Shown here in pieces: positions 1 to 5,410 of a stretch of 5,492 nucleotides of DNA; the first letter of the stretch is position 1, and the number at the start of each line of letters is the position of its first letter. Position numbers and translations under genes: made by a program. Source of the DNA: Acidiferrobacterales bacterium. GTDB lineage: Bacteria > Pseudomonadota > Gammaproteobacteria > Acidiferrobacterales > Sulfurifustaceae. The stretch covers positions 1-5,492 of the forward strand of contig WGFP01000069.1 in NCBI GenBank assembly GCA_015492195.1, read 5' to 3'. The notes below the pieces were generated by a model. The model saw only the letters and a program-made list of their open reading frames with translations, was not told where the DNA came from and did not search any database.

Positions 1-884
1 CCGGGGTTTTCCACTTTTGAACCGAACTCGAGCCCGCCGATCCGCTTCAATGCGCCCGCGATCCCGTCCGGGTTGCGGGTGAACTGGACCGCCGAGGCAT
101 CCGCCAGGTATTCCCGCTGTCGGCTCACCGCGGCCTTGATCAGGCCGCCGAAGAAGGTACCGGCAAAGCCGATGACCATCAGCCCAATCGCCAGCGCCAA
201 TATTCCGCCCACACCTTTATCGCTACTGCGTCCGCGTCTCGAATAGGAAGTGGAATATAAAATATAGTAGCCGATCATGCCGATAATCAGGATGCCGTTG
301 AGCACGCCTATTAAGCGGATATTGAGCCGCATATCGCCATTGAAGATATGGCTGAATTCGTGGGCAATGACGCCTTGCAACTGATCGCGACTTAAATGAT
401 CGATCGTTCCCTGGGTCACCCCGATGACGGCATCGCGCGGCGAGAAACCGGCCGCAAAGGCATTAATACCCGGTTCATCCGCGAGCAAATAAACCGGCGG
501 CGCCGGCGTGCCGGAGGCGATGGCCATTTCCTCCACCACGTTTAACAGTTTTCGTTGTTTCAGGTCATTGGTATTTTGCGGGATCAATTGTCCGCCCAGC
601 GCCTCGGCAACGGCCTTGCCGCCGGCCGATAAGGCCATGATCTTGTAGAGGCTGCCCACCAGCACGACGACTCCGACACCGACGCTGACGGCGGCAAACG
701 TCTGCCAATCCATTTGCTGGAGAAATGTCCCGCCATCCTGCAATTGTTGGCTGTTGATATAACCGAACACCACCATGACCAAGAGATTGGTCATGACAAT
801 CAAGGTGACCACAGCCAGAATAAACAGGAACACAAGCTGGGCCGTGTTTTTGCGGACACGGTCTTGTGATTCAAAGAAATTCAT
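1..884 (-). CDS. M48 family membrane zinc metallopeptidase (HtpX/Ste24-like), C-terminus missing at window edge
   Basis: Read on the minus strand from ATG at 884, the frame stays open for 294 codons to the left edge. The protein starts MNFFESQDRVRKNT. Hydrophobic segments lie at about residues 16-42 and 62-83, and two more follow the active site (about 191-210 and 225-250). The zinc site is complete: HEFSH at 175-179 supplies two histidines and the catalytic glutamate (E176), and REYLAD at 257-262 supplies the third ligand (E258). By family knowledge this is an integral inner-membrane endopeptidase with its active site on the cytoplasmic face, implicated in membrane-protein quality control. 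It starts 27 bases after the lemA stop and has no clear Shine-Dalgarno sequence, so it is probably translated as the second gene of that operon. The N-terminus resembles the long M48 proteins paired with LemA (from memory, about 600 residues) more than the roughly 290-residue HtpX, so I give no symbol. The rest of the protein lies outside the window. Confidence 0.95.
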   Translation of the reverse strand, partial: MNFFESQDRVRKNTAQLVFLFILAVVTLIVMTNLLVMVVFGYINSQQLQDGGTFLQQMDWQTFAAVSVGVGVVVLVGSLYKIMALSAGGKAVAEALGGQLIPQNTNDLKQRKLLNVVEEMAIASGTPAPPVYLLADEPGINAFAAGFSPRDAVIGVTQGTIDHLSRDQLQGVIAHEFSHIFNGDMRLNIRLIGVLNGILIIGMIGYYILYSTSYSRRGRSSDKGVGGILALAIGLMVIGFAGTFFGGLIKAAVSRQREYLADASAVQFTRNPDGIAGALKRIGGLEFGSKVENP

Positions 885-911
885 TTCAAGCGTCGAGATA
901 CACGGCGGCGG

Positions 912-1508
912 CTAGAATGAGACTTTCGGCGCCGCCTGGATGGCGGCAGTGTCTTCAAATTCCAGCAAGGCCGCGTCCTGCGCATGGCCAAATCGTTTTG
1001 CAAAGAATGCGGGAGGGAATGTCTGTTTATAGGTGTTATAGGCCATCACTTGATCATTGAAGGCCTGTCGGGCGAAAGAAACTTTATTTTCAGTGGAGAT
1101 AAGCTCTTCGCTTAGCTGCATCATGTTCTGGCTGGCCTTGAGGTCCGGGTAGGCCTCCATCACCATGTTAAAATTCATTAAGGCGCCGGCCAGTTTTCCT
1201 TCGGCGCTGCTCAGGCCCTTTATCGCTTCGGCATTGCCCGGATCGGCCGCCGCCGTCGACAACATATTTTGCGCCGCATTGCGTGCCTCGACCACTGCTT
1301 CCAGAGTGCTGCGTTCATGCTTGATGTAGCCCTTCGCAGTTTCAACCAGGTTCGGGATCAGATCGTAGCGTCGTTTTAACTGAACTTCTATCTGGGCAAA
1401 GGCGTTTTTATAGCGGTTCTTAAGTGTGACTAATTTATTATAGATACCGATCACATAAAAAATGATCAGCACAATAATGACCAATATAACTATTAATGTG
1501 ATATCCAT
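912..1508 (-). CDS. lemA: LemA family membrane-anchored protein
   Basis: This 198-residue protein has one N-terminal membrane helix (about residues 3-22) and then a soluble helical domain. Both family hallmarks are visible: QLKRRYDLIPNLVETAKGY at 43-61 followed by KHE, and YPDLKASQNMMQLSEEL at 120-136 followed by STENKVSFAR and the YNTYKQTFPP segment (158-166). LemA proteins are anchored with a short outer N-terminus and a large helical bundle; their biochemical role is unknown, though they often sit next to M48 peptidases or TPM-domain proteins. I chose ATG 1508 over the upstream ATG at 1568 because GAGG (1518-1521) sits 9 bases before it, the membrane helix then begins at residue 3 as is usual, and the extra 20 residues would put a charged non-family sequence ahead of the anchor. 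The M48 peptidase gene follows after 27 bases, indicating an operon. Confidence 0.95.
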   Translation of the reverse strand: MDITLIVILVIIVLIIFYVIGIYNKLVTLKNRYKNAFAQIEVQLKRRYDLIPNLVETAKGYIKHERSTLEAVVEARNAAQNMLSTAAADPGNAEAIKGLSSAEGKLAGALMNFNMVMEAYPDLKASQNMMQLSEELISTENKVSFARQAFNDQVMAYNTYKQTFPPAFFAKRFGHAQDAALLEFEDTAAIQAAPKVSF

Positions 1509-1517
1509 TGTTTTTCG

Positions 1518-1521
1518 CCTC
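1518..1521 (-). promoter_or_regulatory. Shine-Dalgarno site of lemA
   Basis: GAGG on the minus strand lies 9 bases before the ATG at 1508. It decides the start of lemA against the longer reading from 1568. Confidence 0.6.
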
Positions 1522-1550
1522 GTTTCCAAACCGTTGAATTGGACGGATTT

Positions 1551-1556
1551 TAGCAT
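1551..1556 (-). promoter_or_regulatory. Candidate -10 box for lemA
   Basis: On the minus strand, TAAAAT occurs within TGCTAAAATCC upstream of lemA, giving a leader of roughly 35 bases. It matches five of six positions of the sigma-70 -10 box. No good -35 element lies at the right distance, so this is weak. Confidence 0.25.
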
Positions 1557-1701
1557 TTTATGAAGCAAAGAAGGAAAGTAAGCGAATCGGAGGTAGATTA
1601 AGGCTTATCAAAAAAGAATAGCGTTCGACTGGATTGCCGTCGGGCAAATTACATAATTCCTGTTCCTTCCCTTGCCCCGAATCCATTAATGTGAAAATTA
1701 G

Positions 1702-1719
1702 ACAAATGTAAGGATTTGT
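1702..1719. repeat. 18-base dyad in the lemA-dnaQ intergenic region
   Basis: ACAAAT (1702-1707) and ATTTGT (1714-1719) are exact reverse complements separated by six bases. The size and spacing would suit a dimeric regulator's operator, but six-base arms in AT-rich DNA also arise by chance. Confidence 0.35.
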
Positions 1720-1814
1720 GAGAGAAGGGGAAATCGTCGTATTAGCCAATGTTGATAAAAAAGGGGCAGAGTTTCAGTATCCCACAAGAAGGCCTCACTT
1801 GTTTTGTTTCGTTA

Positions 1815-1823
1815 TGCCATAAT
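1815..1823 (+). promoter_or_regulatory. Candidate extended -10 promoter of dnaQ
   Basis: TGCCATAAT fits the extended -10 pattern TGn followed by CATAAT, five of six matches to TATAAT. There is no good -35 hexamer 16-18 bases upstream, which an extended -10 promoter can tolerate. Transcription would start near 1830, leaving a leader of about 77 bases before dnaQ. This is inferred from the pattern only. Confidence 0.35.
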
Positions 1824-1906
1824 TGGTCCGCTCAGTCAGGTATTTAGAGGTGCGGGCAAGCCGCTACACCAAGGACCGGTCTTTTTATGAGAAAATAAAA
1901 TAAATC

Positions 1907-2650
1907 ATGCGCCAAGTTGTTCTTGACACGGAAACCACCGGGCTGGACCCGGAAGAAGGGCACCGGATCATCGAGATCGGGTGCGTGGAGCTGATCGATC
2001 GTCGTCTGACGGACAATCGCTACCAGCAGTATCTGAATCCCGAGCGTGAGATCGAGTCGGCGGCGATCGAGGTGCACGGCATCACCAACGAAACGCTCGC
2101 CGATAAGCCGCGCTTCGCCGACATCGTGCAGGACTTTCTGGAGTTCGTGAAAGGGGCGGAGCTTATTATCCACAATGCACCGTTTGACGTGGGTTTTATC
2201 AATTACGAAATGAAACGGATGCACGACGAATCGGGAAAGGGCACGGAGGCGGCCAAGATCGAGGATTTCTGCACGGTGACGGACTCACTTGCGTTGGCGC
2301 GTAAGCTGCATCCGGGCCAGAAGAACGATCTCGATTCCTTGTGCAAGCGCTATAACGTGGACAACACCCAGCGCACGTTGCACGGGGCGCTTTTGGACGC
2401 GGAGATCCTGGCGGATGTGTATCTCGCCATGACCGGCGGTCAGACGGGGTTGTTCGAAGACAGCCGCGGCTTCTCAGCGCCCGGCAGCGCGCATTCCAAA
2501 ATCCGCCGTATTGATCCCGACCGTCCGAGATTGTTGGTTATTAAGCCCGCCGCGGAGGAACTCGCCGCGCACCAGGCGTGGCTCGATGAGATCGACAAGA
2601 AAAGCGGCGGTCGGTGTCTCTGGAAAAAGCTGGAGACATCGGAGACCTAG
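1907..2650 (+). CDS. dnaQ: DNA polymerase III epsilon subunit, 3'-5' proofreading exonuclease
   Basis: This 247-residue protein is close to the usual length of epsilon. The DEDDh exonuclease residues are all present: D7 and E9 in DTETTGL (Exo I), D94 in HNAPFD (Exo II), and H159 and D164 in LHGALLDAE (Exo III). After the catalytic domain, QTGLF (179-183) occupies the place of the E. coli beta-clamp-binding motif. The C-terminal tail, with AAHQAWLDEIDKKSGG and CLWKK (220-241), matches the segment of epsilon that binds the alpha polymerase subunit. It therefore proofreads replication errors as part of the Pol III core in the cytoplasm. The start is fixed because an in-frame TAA lies at 1901-1903. 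Only a weak GAGA precedes it, so Shine-Dalgarno support is poor. In many gammaproteobacteria dnaQ stands next to rnhA; here rnhA is not adjacent on either side. Confidence 0.97.
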   Translation: MRQVVLDTETTGLDPEEGHRIIEIGCVELIDRRLTDNRYQQYLNPEREIESAAIEVHGITNETLADKPRFADIVQDFLEFVKGAELIIHNAPFDVGFINYEMKRMHDESGKGTEAAKIEDFCTVTDSLALARKLHPGQKNDLDSLCKRYNVDNTQRTLHGALLDAEILADVYLAMTGGQTGLFEDSRGFSAPGSAHSKIRRIDPDRPRLLVIKPAAEELAAHQAWLDEIDKKSGGRCLWKKLETSET

Positions 2651-2681
2651 ACCGTCGTTTTCCCAAGCCGGATTTAAAAAG

Positions 2682-2709
2682 CTGACAAAAGACCGCCCCC
2701 TGCGCTAAT
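2682..2709 (+). promoter_or_regulatory. Candidate promoter of the ABC exporter operon
   Basis: CTGACA (2682-2687, five of six to TTGACA), then 16 bases, then GCTAAT (2704-2709, four of six to TATAAT). The predicted transcription start is about 2716, only a few bases before the ATG at 2720, so the message would be nearly leaderless. Consistent with that, no Shine-Dalgarno sequence precedes the start codon. Confidence 0.4.
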
Positions 2710-2719
2710 CTGCGGCATC

Positions 2720-3487
2720 ATGACCGATCCCGTGATCCGCGTCGTAAACGTCCGTAAGCAATTCGGCGATATCGTCGCCGTCGATAATATCCGTTTCGAT
2801 GTCCCGCTGGGCTCCACCACCGCGCTGCTCGGCGGCAACGGCGCGGGAAAGACCACCACCTTGTCCATGTTGCTCGGCCTTCTGTTGCCGACATCGGGCG
2901 AGATCACCATTTTCGGCGTGAACATGTTGCGTGACCGTTACCGGGTGCTTTCGCGCATGAATTTCTCCTCGCCCTACGTCGATCTGCCGCGGCGTCTGAC
3001 CGTGTATGAGAACCTGAATGTGTATGCCCGCATCTATGGCTTGCCCGACGTCAAGGTACGACTGCGGAAGTTGAGCGAAGAATTGAATCTCGATGAATTC
3101 ATGAACCGCCCCTACGGTCATTTGTCGGCCGGCCAGAAGACCCGCGTGGCGCTGGCCAAGGCCTTGCTGAACAAGCCGGAGTTGTTGTTGCTGGACGAGC
3201 CCACGGCCTCGCTGGACCCGGACACGGCGGATTATGTGCGCGGCATGCTTGAGCGCTACAAGGCGCGCACCGGCGCCACGATATTGCTTGCTTCGCATAA
3301 CATGTCCGAGGTCGAACGTCTGTGCGATGACGTGATCATGCTGCGCGCGGGCAATATCGTCGACCGCGGAATGCCGAGCGCACTGCTCAAGCGCTATGGA
3401 CGGCAGAACATGGAAGAGGTGTTTATCGACATCGCGCGCGAACGGCGTATTGAACTTGGTCTCGATTCCAGGAAGGTAACGAAATGA
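2720..3487 (+). CDS. ABC transporter ATP-binding protein (ABC-2 exporter type)
   Basis: This 255-residue protein is a single complete nucleotide-binding domain. Walker A is GGNGAGKTT at 38-46, with glycine where proline is usual in LLGPNGAGKTT. The signature motif is LSAGQ (135-139), Walker B is LLLLDE (155-160), the D-loop is SLDPD (164-168) and the H-loop histidine is H193. At the Q-loop, where glutamine normally stands before the ENL segment, the chain reads NFSSPYVDLP (81-90) with no glutamine. It should hydrolyse ATP to drive the permease encoded next, whose start codon overlaps its stop. Overall it resembles the ATPases of ABC-2 drug, polysaccharide or NodI-type exporters; nothing in the sequence identifies the substrate. 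The ATG at 2720 gives a normal family N-terminus, with the core beginning IRVVNVRKQFGD. Confidence 0.95.
   Translation: MTDPVIRVVNVRKQFGDIVAVDNIRFDVPLGSTTALLGGNGAGKTTTLSMLLGLLLPTSGEITIFGVNMLRDRYRVLSRMNFSSPYVDLPRRLTVYENLNVYARIYGLPDVKVRLRKLSEELNLDEFMNRPYGHLSAGQKTRVALAKALLNKPELLLLDEPTASLDPDTADYVRGMLERYKARTGATILLASHNMSEVERLCDDVIMLRAGNIVDRGMPSALLKRYGRQNMEEVFIDIARERRIELGLDSRKVTK
3470..3477 (+). promoter_or_regulatory. Shine-Dalgarno site of the ABC permease gene
   Basis: AGGAAGGT, inside the end of the ATPase gene, ends about 6-7 bases before the ATG at 3484. It is the strongest ribosome binding site in the window, and it fits an internal operon gene whose start overlaps the preceding stop. Confidence 0.75.
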
Positions 3488-4311
3488 ATAAACGCAACCC
3501 TCCGCCATCAGGTTTGTTCCCGCCGTTGCGTCGCATCATGGCGCTGGTGCTGCGCCATCTTTATCTTATGCGCGGTTCCTGGCCGCGCCTGCTAGAACTG
3601 CTGTACTGGCCCACGGTGCAAATGGTGCTGTGGGGGTTTATCACCCTGTTTTTCCTCGGCCACAGCAGTTGGGTTGCGCAGGCCGCCGGCGTGCTGATCT
3701 CAGCGGTACTTTTGTGGGACGTGCTGTTCCGCGGACAACTGGGGGTGTCGTTGATTTTTATGGAAGAGATGTGGTCGCGCAACCTGGGTCATCTGTTCGT
3801 GAGCCCCCTGCGACCCGTCGAGCTCGTCTGCGGGCTCTTGGCCATGAGCCTGATCCGAACCACAATCGGCGTTGGCGGCGCGGCATTGATCGCCATCCCG
3901 CTGTTTAGCTATTCAATCTTCGATCTGGGGTTGCCGCTGCTTGCTTTTTTCGCCAATCTCATCATCATGGGCTGGTCCATCGGCCTGGTGGTATCGGGTA
4001 TCGTCCTGCGTTACGGCCTGGGGGCGGAAAGCCTGGCATGGATCTCAATTTTTGCGGTGCAGCCCATCAGCGGGGTTTATTATCCAATCGACGTTTTGCC
4101 GGGATGGTTGCAAGTCGTCGCCTTCGCGCTTCCGTCTAGTCACGTGTTTGAAGGAATGCGCGCGGTATTGTTCGAGAACGTGTTCCGGATGGATTTGCTC
4201 ATTAACGCCCTTGCGTTGAATGTGGTTTATCTCGGCGGCGGAGTGATCGCGTTTCTCGCGTTTTTCAATAACGCGCGCCACCGCGGCCAGCTATTGAACG
4301 TCGGCGAGTAG
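3484..4311 (+). CDS. ABC-2 type transporter permease
   Basis: This 275-residue hydrophobic protein has about six membrane segments (roughly residues 41-59, 66-83, 113-140, 150-172, 185-205 and 239-261). Between the second and third lies a polar stretch, EEMWSRNLGHLFVSPLRPVEL (starting at 94), in the position of the cytoplasmic coupling region of ABC-2 permeases. The late motif QPISGVYYPIDVLPGWL (193-209), followed by ALPSSHVFEGMR (215-226), is typical of the ABC-2 membrane family. Its ATG shares four bases with the ATPase stop (ATGA), so the two are co-translated and should form an inner-membrane exporter, presumably two ATPase and two permease subunits. No periplasmic or outer-membrane partner is encoded nearby, and the cargo cannot be told from the sequence. 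The family also contains lipid, polysaccharide and drug exporters. Confidence 0.93.
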   Translation: MNKRNPPPSGLFPPLRRIMALVLRHLYLMRGSWPRLLELLYWPTVQMVLWGFITLFFLGHSSWVAQAAGVLISAVLLWDVLFRGQLGVSLIFMEEMWSRNLGHLFVSPLRPVELVCGLLAMSLIRTTIGVGGAALIAIPLFSYSIFDLGLPLLAFFANLIIMGWSIGLVVSGIVLRYGLGAESLAWISIFAVQPISGVYYPIDVLPGWLQVVAFALPSSHVFEGMRAVLFENVFRMDLLINALALNVVYLGGGVIAFLAFFNNARHRGQLLNVGE

Positions 4312-4313
4312 CA

Positions 4314-4354
4314 GGCGTCGCGCCTAACGATATATAATGTCGTAACGCGACGCC
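4314..4354. repeat. 9-bp inverted repeat framing a -10 box
   Basis: GGCGTCGCG (4314-4322) and CGCGACGCC (4346-4354) are perfect reverse complements separated by 23 bases. Inside them, ACGA (4327-4330) and TCGT (4340-4343) form a second short pair around TATATAATG. The left arm starts three bases after the permease stop, and the right arm falls in the expected leader of the next gene. No T-run follows, so it does not look like a standard intrinsic terminator; an operator or a leader/readthrough hairpin is more likely. Confidence 0.65.
4333..4338 (+). promoter_or_regulatory. -10 box of the promoter for the 75-residue protein gene
   Basis: A perfect TATAAT (within TATATAAT) lies in the gap after the ABC permease, in the loop of the inverted repeat. 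Transcription would begin near 4345, about 20 bases before the ATG at 4366. The expected -35 position (around 4310-4315) has no good TTGACA match and is partly occupied by the left arm of the repeat, which suggests a promoter that depends on, or is controlled by, a bound factor. Confidence 0.5.
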
Positions 4355-4365
4355 GATAACGCATC

Positions 4366-4593
4366 ATGCCCTATTACGTATTTCAAATTTTGCCCGACAA
4401 GAACGTCAAGCTGCTCAATACCTTTGACAAGTTCAAAGACGCCAAGGAGCGGTGCCGGGAGCTGCGCAAGGCCGAGTCGCCGGATAATCCAAACCTGTTC
4501 CGCATGGCGTTTGCCAAGAACGAACACGAGGCGAGACGGCTGTTGACGGAAAAACGCGAACCATCCTCTCCGCTTGAAGAATGGGAGGCGTAG
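4366..4593 (+). CDS. Small conserved-looking hypothetical protein (75 aa)
   Basis: The 75-residue product starts MPYYVFQILP and is highly charged, with likely helices at about 18-38 (FDKFKDAKERCRELRK) and 52-63 (NEHEARRLL). It has no signal peptide or membrane segment, so it should be cytoplasmic. An in-frame TAA at 4357-4359 fixes the start at 4366, and no Shine-Dalgarno sequence is visible. I do not recognise a function. The layout (a short beta-like MPYYVF start, a charged helix, an FAKNEHEA segment, then an acidic tail) resembles small uncharacterised proteins I recall from beta- and gammaproteobacteria, but this is memory rather than a search. It has its own candidate promoter and is followed 34 bases later by an acetyltransferase gene, probably in the same transcript. 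It is supported as a gene by its coding composition, its snug position and the absence of a competing frame with family features. Confidence 0.75.
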   Translation: MPYYVFQILPDKNVKLLNTFDKFKDAKERCRELRKAESPDNPNLFRMAFAKNEHEARRLLTEKREPSSPLEEWEA

Positions 4594-4627
4594 CGTTTGG
4601 CAAAACCCGATACCGGGGCAAGCCCAC

Positions 4628-5158
4628 ATGGCACTGAAACTGTTGCAGGCGGACCTTTCCGACCTTGAGTTCATCTGTGATCTGATGCTTGAGGAAACCC
4701 GCGCCGGGCACTTCGCACCGCGCCACATGGACCCGAACGCGCCGGAATTATTCCGCGAGAACCTGCGGTCCATCATCACGCACGGCAGGCATCTGGATCA
4801 GAATCTGCGCGCGCAGGCCATCGTCGTTGAGGAGGACGGGCAGCGGGTGGGTTTTGTCATCATGTCCGAGATGTTCGAGGGGCGGGGGGGCAACGAGCTT
4901 GCCGCCATCGTCGTGGCCAAGGCGTTTCGCGGGCGGGGTTATGGTTCACGCATCCTGGATGAGGTGCTCGGGCGCTGGTTGCCCCACGCGGAGGTTCATG
5001 TGCAATGCTTGCCCGCATCCGAGACCCTGTATCGCATGTTGCTGGCCCGCGGTTTTGAACACTTCGATACCACCGATACCGGCCTGCGCCTGCTACGCAG
5101 CCGCGGGCATCATGATAAAAGTGCGTCACGGGCGGGATCGGACGAGGATTCGACGTGA
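4628..5158 (+). CDS. GNAT family N-acetyltransferase
   Basis: The 176-residue protein has the GNAT fold order. Helices at the N-terminus (about 8-60) lead to a beta strand, RAQAIVVEEDGQRVGFVIMSE (beginning at 61). Then comes motif A, LAAIVVAKAFRGRGYGSRIL (91-110), whose RGRGYG at 101-106 is the acetyl-CoA pyrophosphate-binding loop. Motif B follows as SETLYRMLLARGFEHFD (131-147). It should transfer an acetyl group from acetyl-CoA to an amine; the substrate is not predictable. The last 20 or so residues (HHDKSASRAGSDEDST) are a charged, probably disordered tail. I chose ATG 4628 rather than a TTG at 4574, because the longer form would overlap the preceding gene and add a basic, non-family segment. 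The ribosome site is weak (GGGG at 4615-4618). A run of seven G (4884-4890) encodes part of EGRGGNE before motif A. Confidence 0.9.
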   Translation: MALKLLQADLSDLEFICDLMLEETRAGHFAPRHMDPNAPELFRENLRSIITHGRHLDQNLRAQAIVVEEDGQRVGFVIMSEMFEGRGGNELAAIVVAKAFRGRGYGSRILDEVLGRWLPHAEVHVQCLPASETLYRMLLARGFEHFDTTDTGLRLLRSRGHHDKSASRAGSDEDST

Positions 5159-5211
5159 CGGCTCTTCTTGCAGGGAAACCATATAAATCTACGCCGCCCA
5201 TTGGAGGGGAA

Positions 5212-5286
5212 TGGTGGGCGATGCTGGGATTGAACCAGCGACCCCCGCCGTGTGAAGGCGGTGCTCTCCCGCTGAGCTAATCGCCC
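5212..5286 (-). tRNA. tRNA-Val, anticodon CAC
   Basis: Read on the minus strand, the 75 bases fold into a full cloverleaf. The acceptor GGGCGAT pairs with ATCGCCC, the D-arm is GCTC-AGCGGGA-GAGC, the anticodon stem CCGCC/GGCGG encloses loop TTCACAC, and the T-arm GCTGG/CCAGC encloses TTCAATC. The anticodon CAC is at 5252-5254 and reads GUG, giving valine. The 3' CCA is encoded (5212-5214). The body closely resembles E. coli tRNA-Val from memory, including the TAGCTCAG start. The gene points away from gltX. No T-rich hairpin is seen just downstream. Confidence 0.97.
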
Positions 5287-5296
5287 CGGACGCGGA

Positions 5297-5325
5297 AGAA
5301 TAAAGAAAAAAGACGAAAGAGGAAA
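5297..5325 (-). promoter_or_regulatory. Candidate promoter of tRNA-Val
   Basis: On the minus strand, TATTCT (-10, plus positions 5297-5302) is preceded after 17 bases by TTTCCT (5320-5325), matching four and three of six consensus bases. A GC-rich stretch, CCGCGTCCG, lies between the -10 box and the mature tRNA; such a discriminator is typical of stable-RNA promoters under stringent control. The -35 fit is poor, so confidence is low. Confidence 0.35.
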
Positions 5326-5395
5326 GAGGGGCGCGAAAAAACAGCCGATTCAGGAACCGCTGGCGGGTTTGTCTCTTTTCTCTTCAGCCTTTTCT
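5304..5395. repeat. Purine/pyrimidine inverted repeat between tRNA-Val and gltX
   Basis: AAGAGGAAAGAG (5317-5328) can pair with CTCTTTTCTCTT (5373-5384) over all 12 positions, with one G-T wobble. AGAAAA (5304-5309) and TTTTCT (5390-5395) extend the symmetry further out. The left half is almost pure purine and contains a tandem AAAGAGG (5316-5329); the right half is almost pure pyrimidine. The loop between the main arms is 44 bases. Its role is unknown. Confidence 0.55.
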
Positions 5396-5398
5396 ATT
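5369..5398 (+). promoter_or_regulatory. Weak candidate promoter of gltX
   Basis: TTGTCT (5369-5374), 18 bases, TCTATT (5393-5398): four of six matches each. Transcription would start close to the ATG at 5411, giving a very short leader, and there is no Shine-Dalgarno sequence. The pyrimidine-rich composition makes chance matches easy. Confidence 0.25.
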
Positions 5399-5410
5399 TA
5401 CTCTACGCCC

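Larger units (their letters stand above)
1509..1906. other. Intergenic region between divergent lemA and dnaQ
   Basis: These 398 bases separate two divergently transcribed genes and are visibly richer in A and T than the flanking coding DNA, especially 1680-1760. They should hold the promoters of both genes. A 63-codon minus-strand frame at 1558-1749 lacks family character and I do not accept it as a gene. A dyad ACAAAT-6 bases-ATTTGT occupies 1702-1719, and an 8-base palindrome GACCGGTC lies at 1874-1881. I see no tRNA, no hairpin followed by a T-run, and no recognisable riboswitch. Confidence 0.6.

Noticed and set aside
1558..1749. 63-codon minus-strand open frame in the lemA upstream region
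   Set aside because: No recognisable motif and no good ribosome site; its end overlaps the leader and candidate -10 box of lemA, and the composition looks like translated AT-rich intergenic DNA.
1874..1881. Palindrome GACCGGTC followed by TTTTT as a terminator or operator before dnaQ
   Set aside because: An 8-base perfect palindrome leaves no loop for a stable hairpin, and the gene it would terminate is absent; it is short enough to be chance.
1844..2224. 126-codon minus-strand frame opposite dnaQ
   Set aside because: It lies over the catalytic half of dnaQ, which is unambiguous, and shows no domain features of its own.
2705..3508. 267-codon minus-strand open frame opposite the ABC ATPase
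   Set aside because: It is the antisense shadow of a gene with every ABC motif; its protein is rich in Q, H, R and A with no domain order, as expected for the opposite strand of GC-biased coding DNA.
4314..4354. Intrinsic terminator for the ABC operon
   Set aside because: The GC-rich arms could pair, but the loop is 23 bases long and no T-run follows the right arm (GATAACGC), so a standard terminator is not supported.
4689..5186. 165-codon plus-strand frame overlapping the GNAT gene
   Set aside because: It is rich in R, S, W and C with no family motif, whereas the overlapping frame carries clear GNAT motifs A and B.
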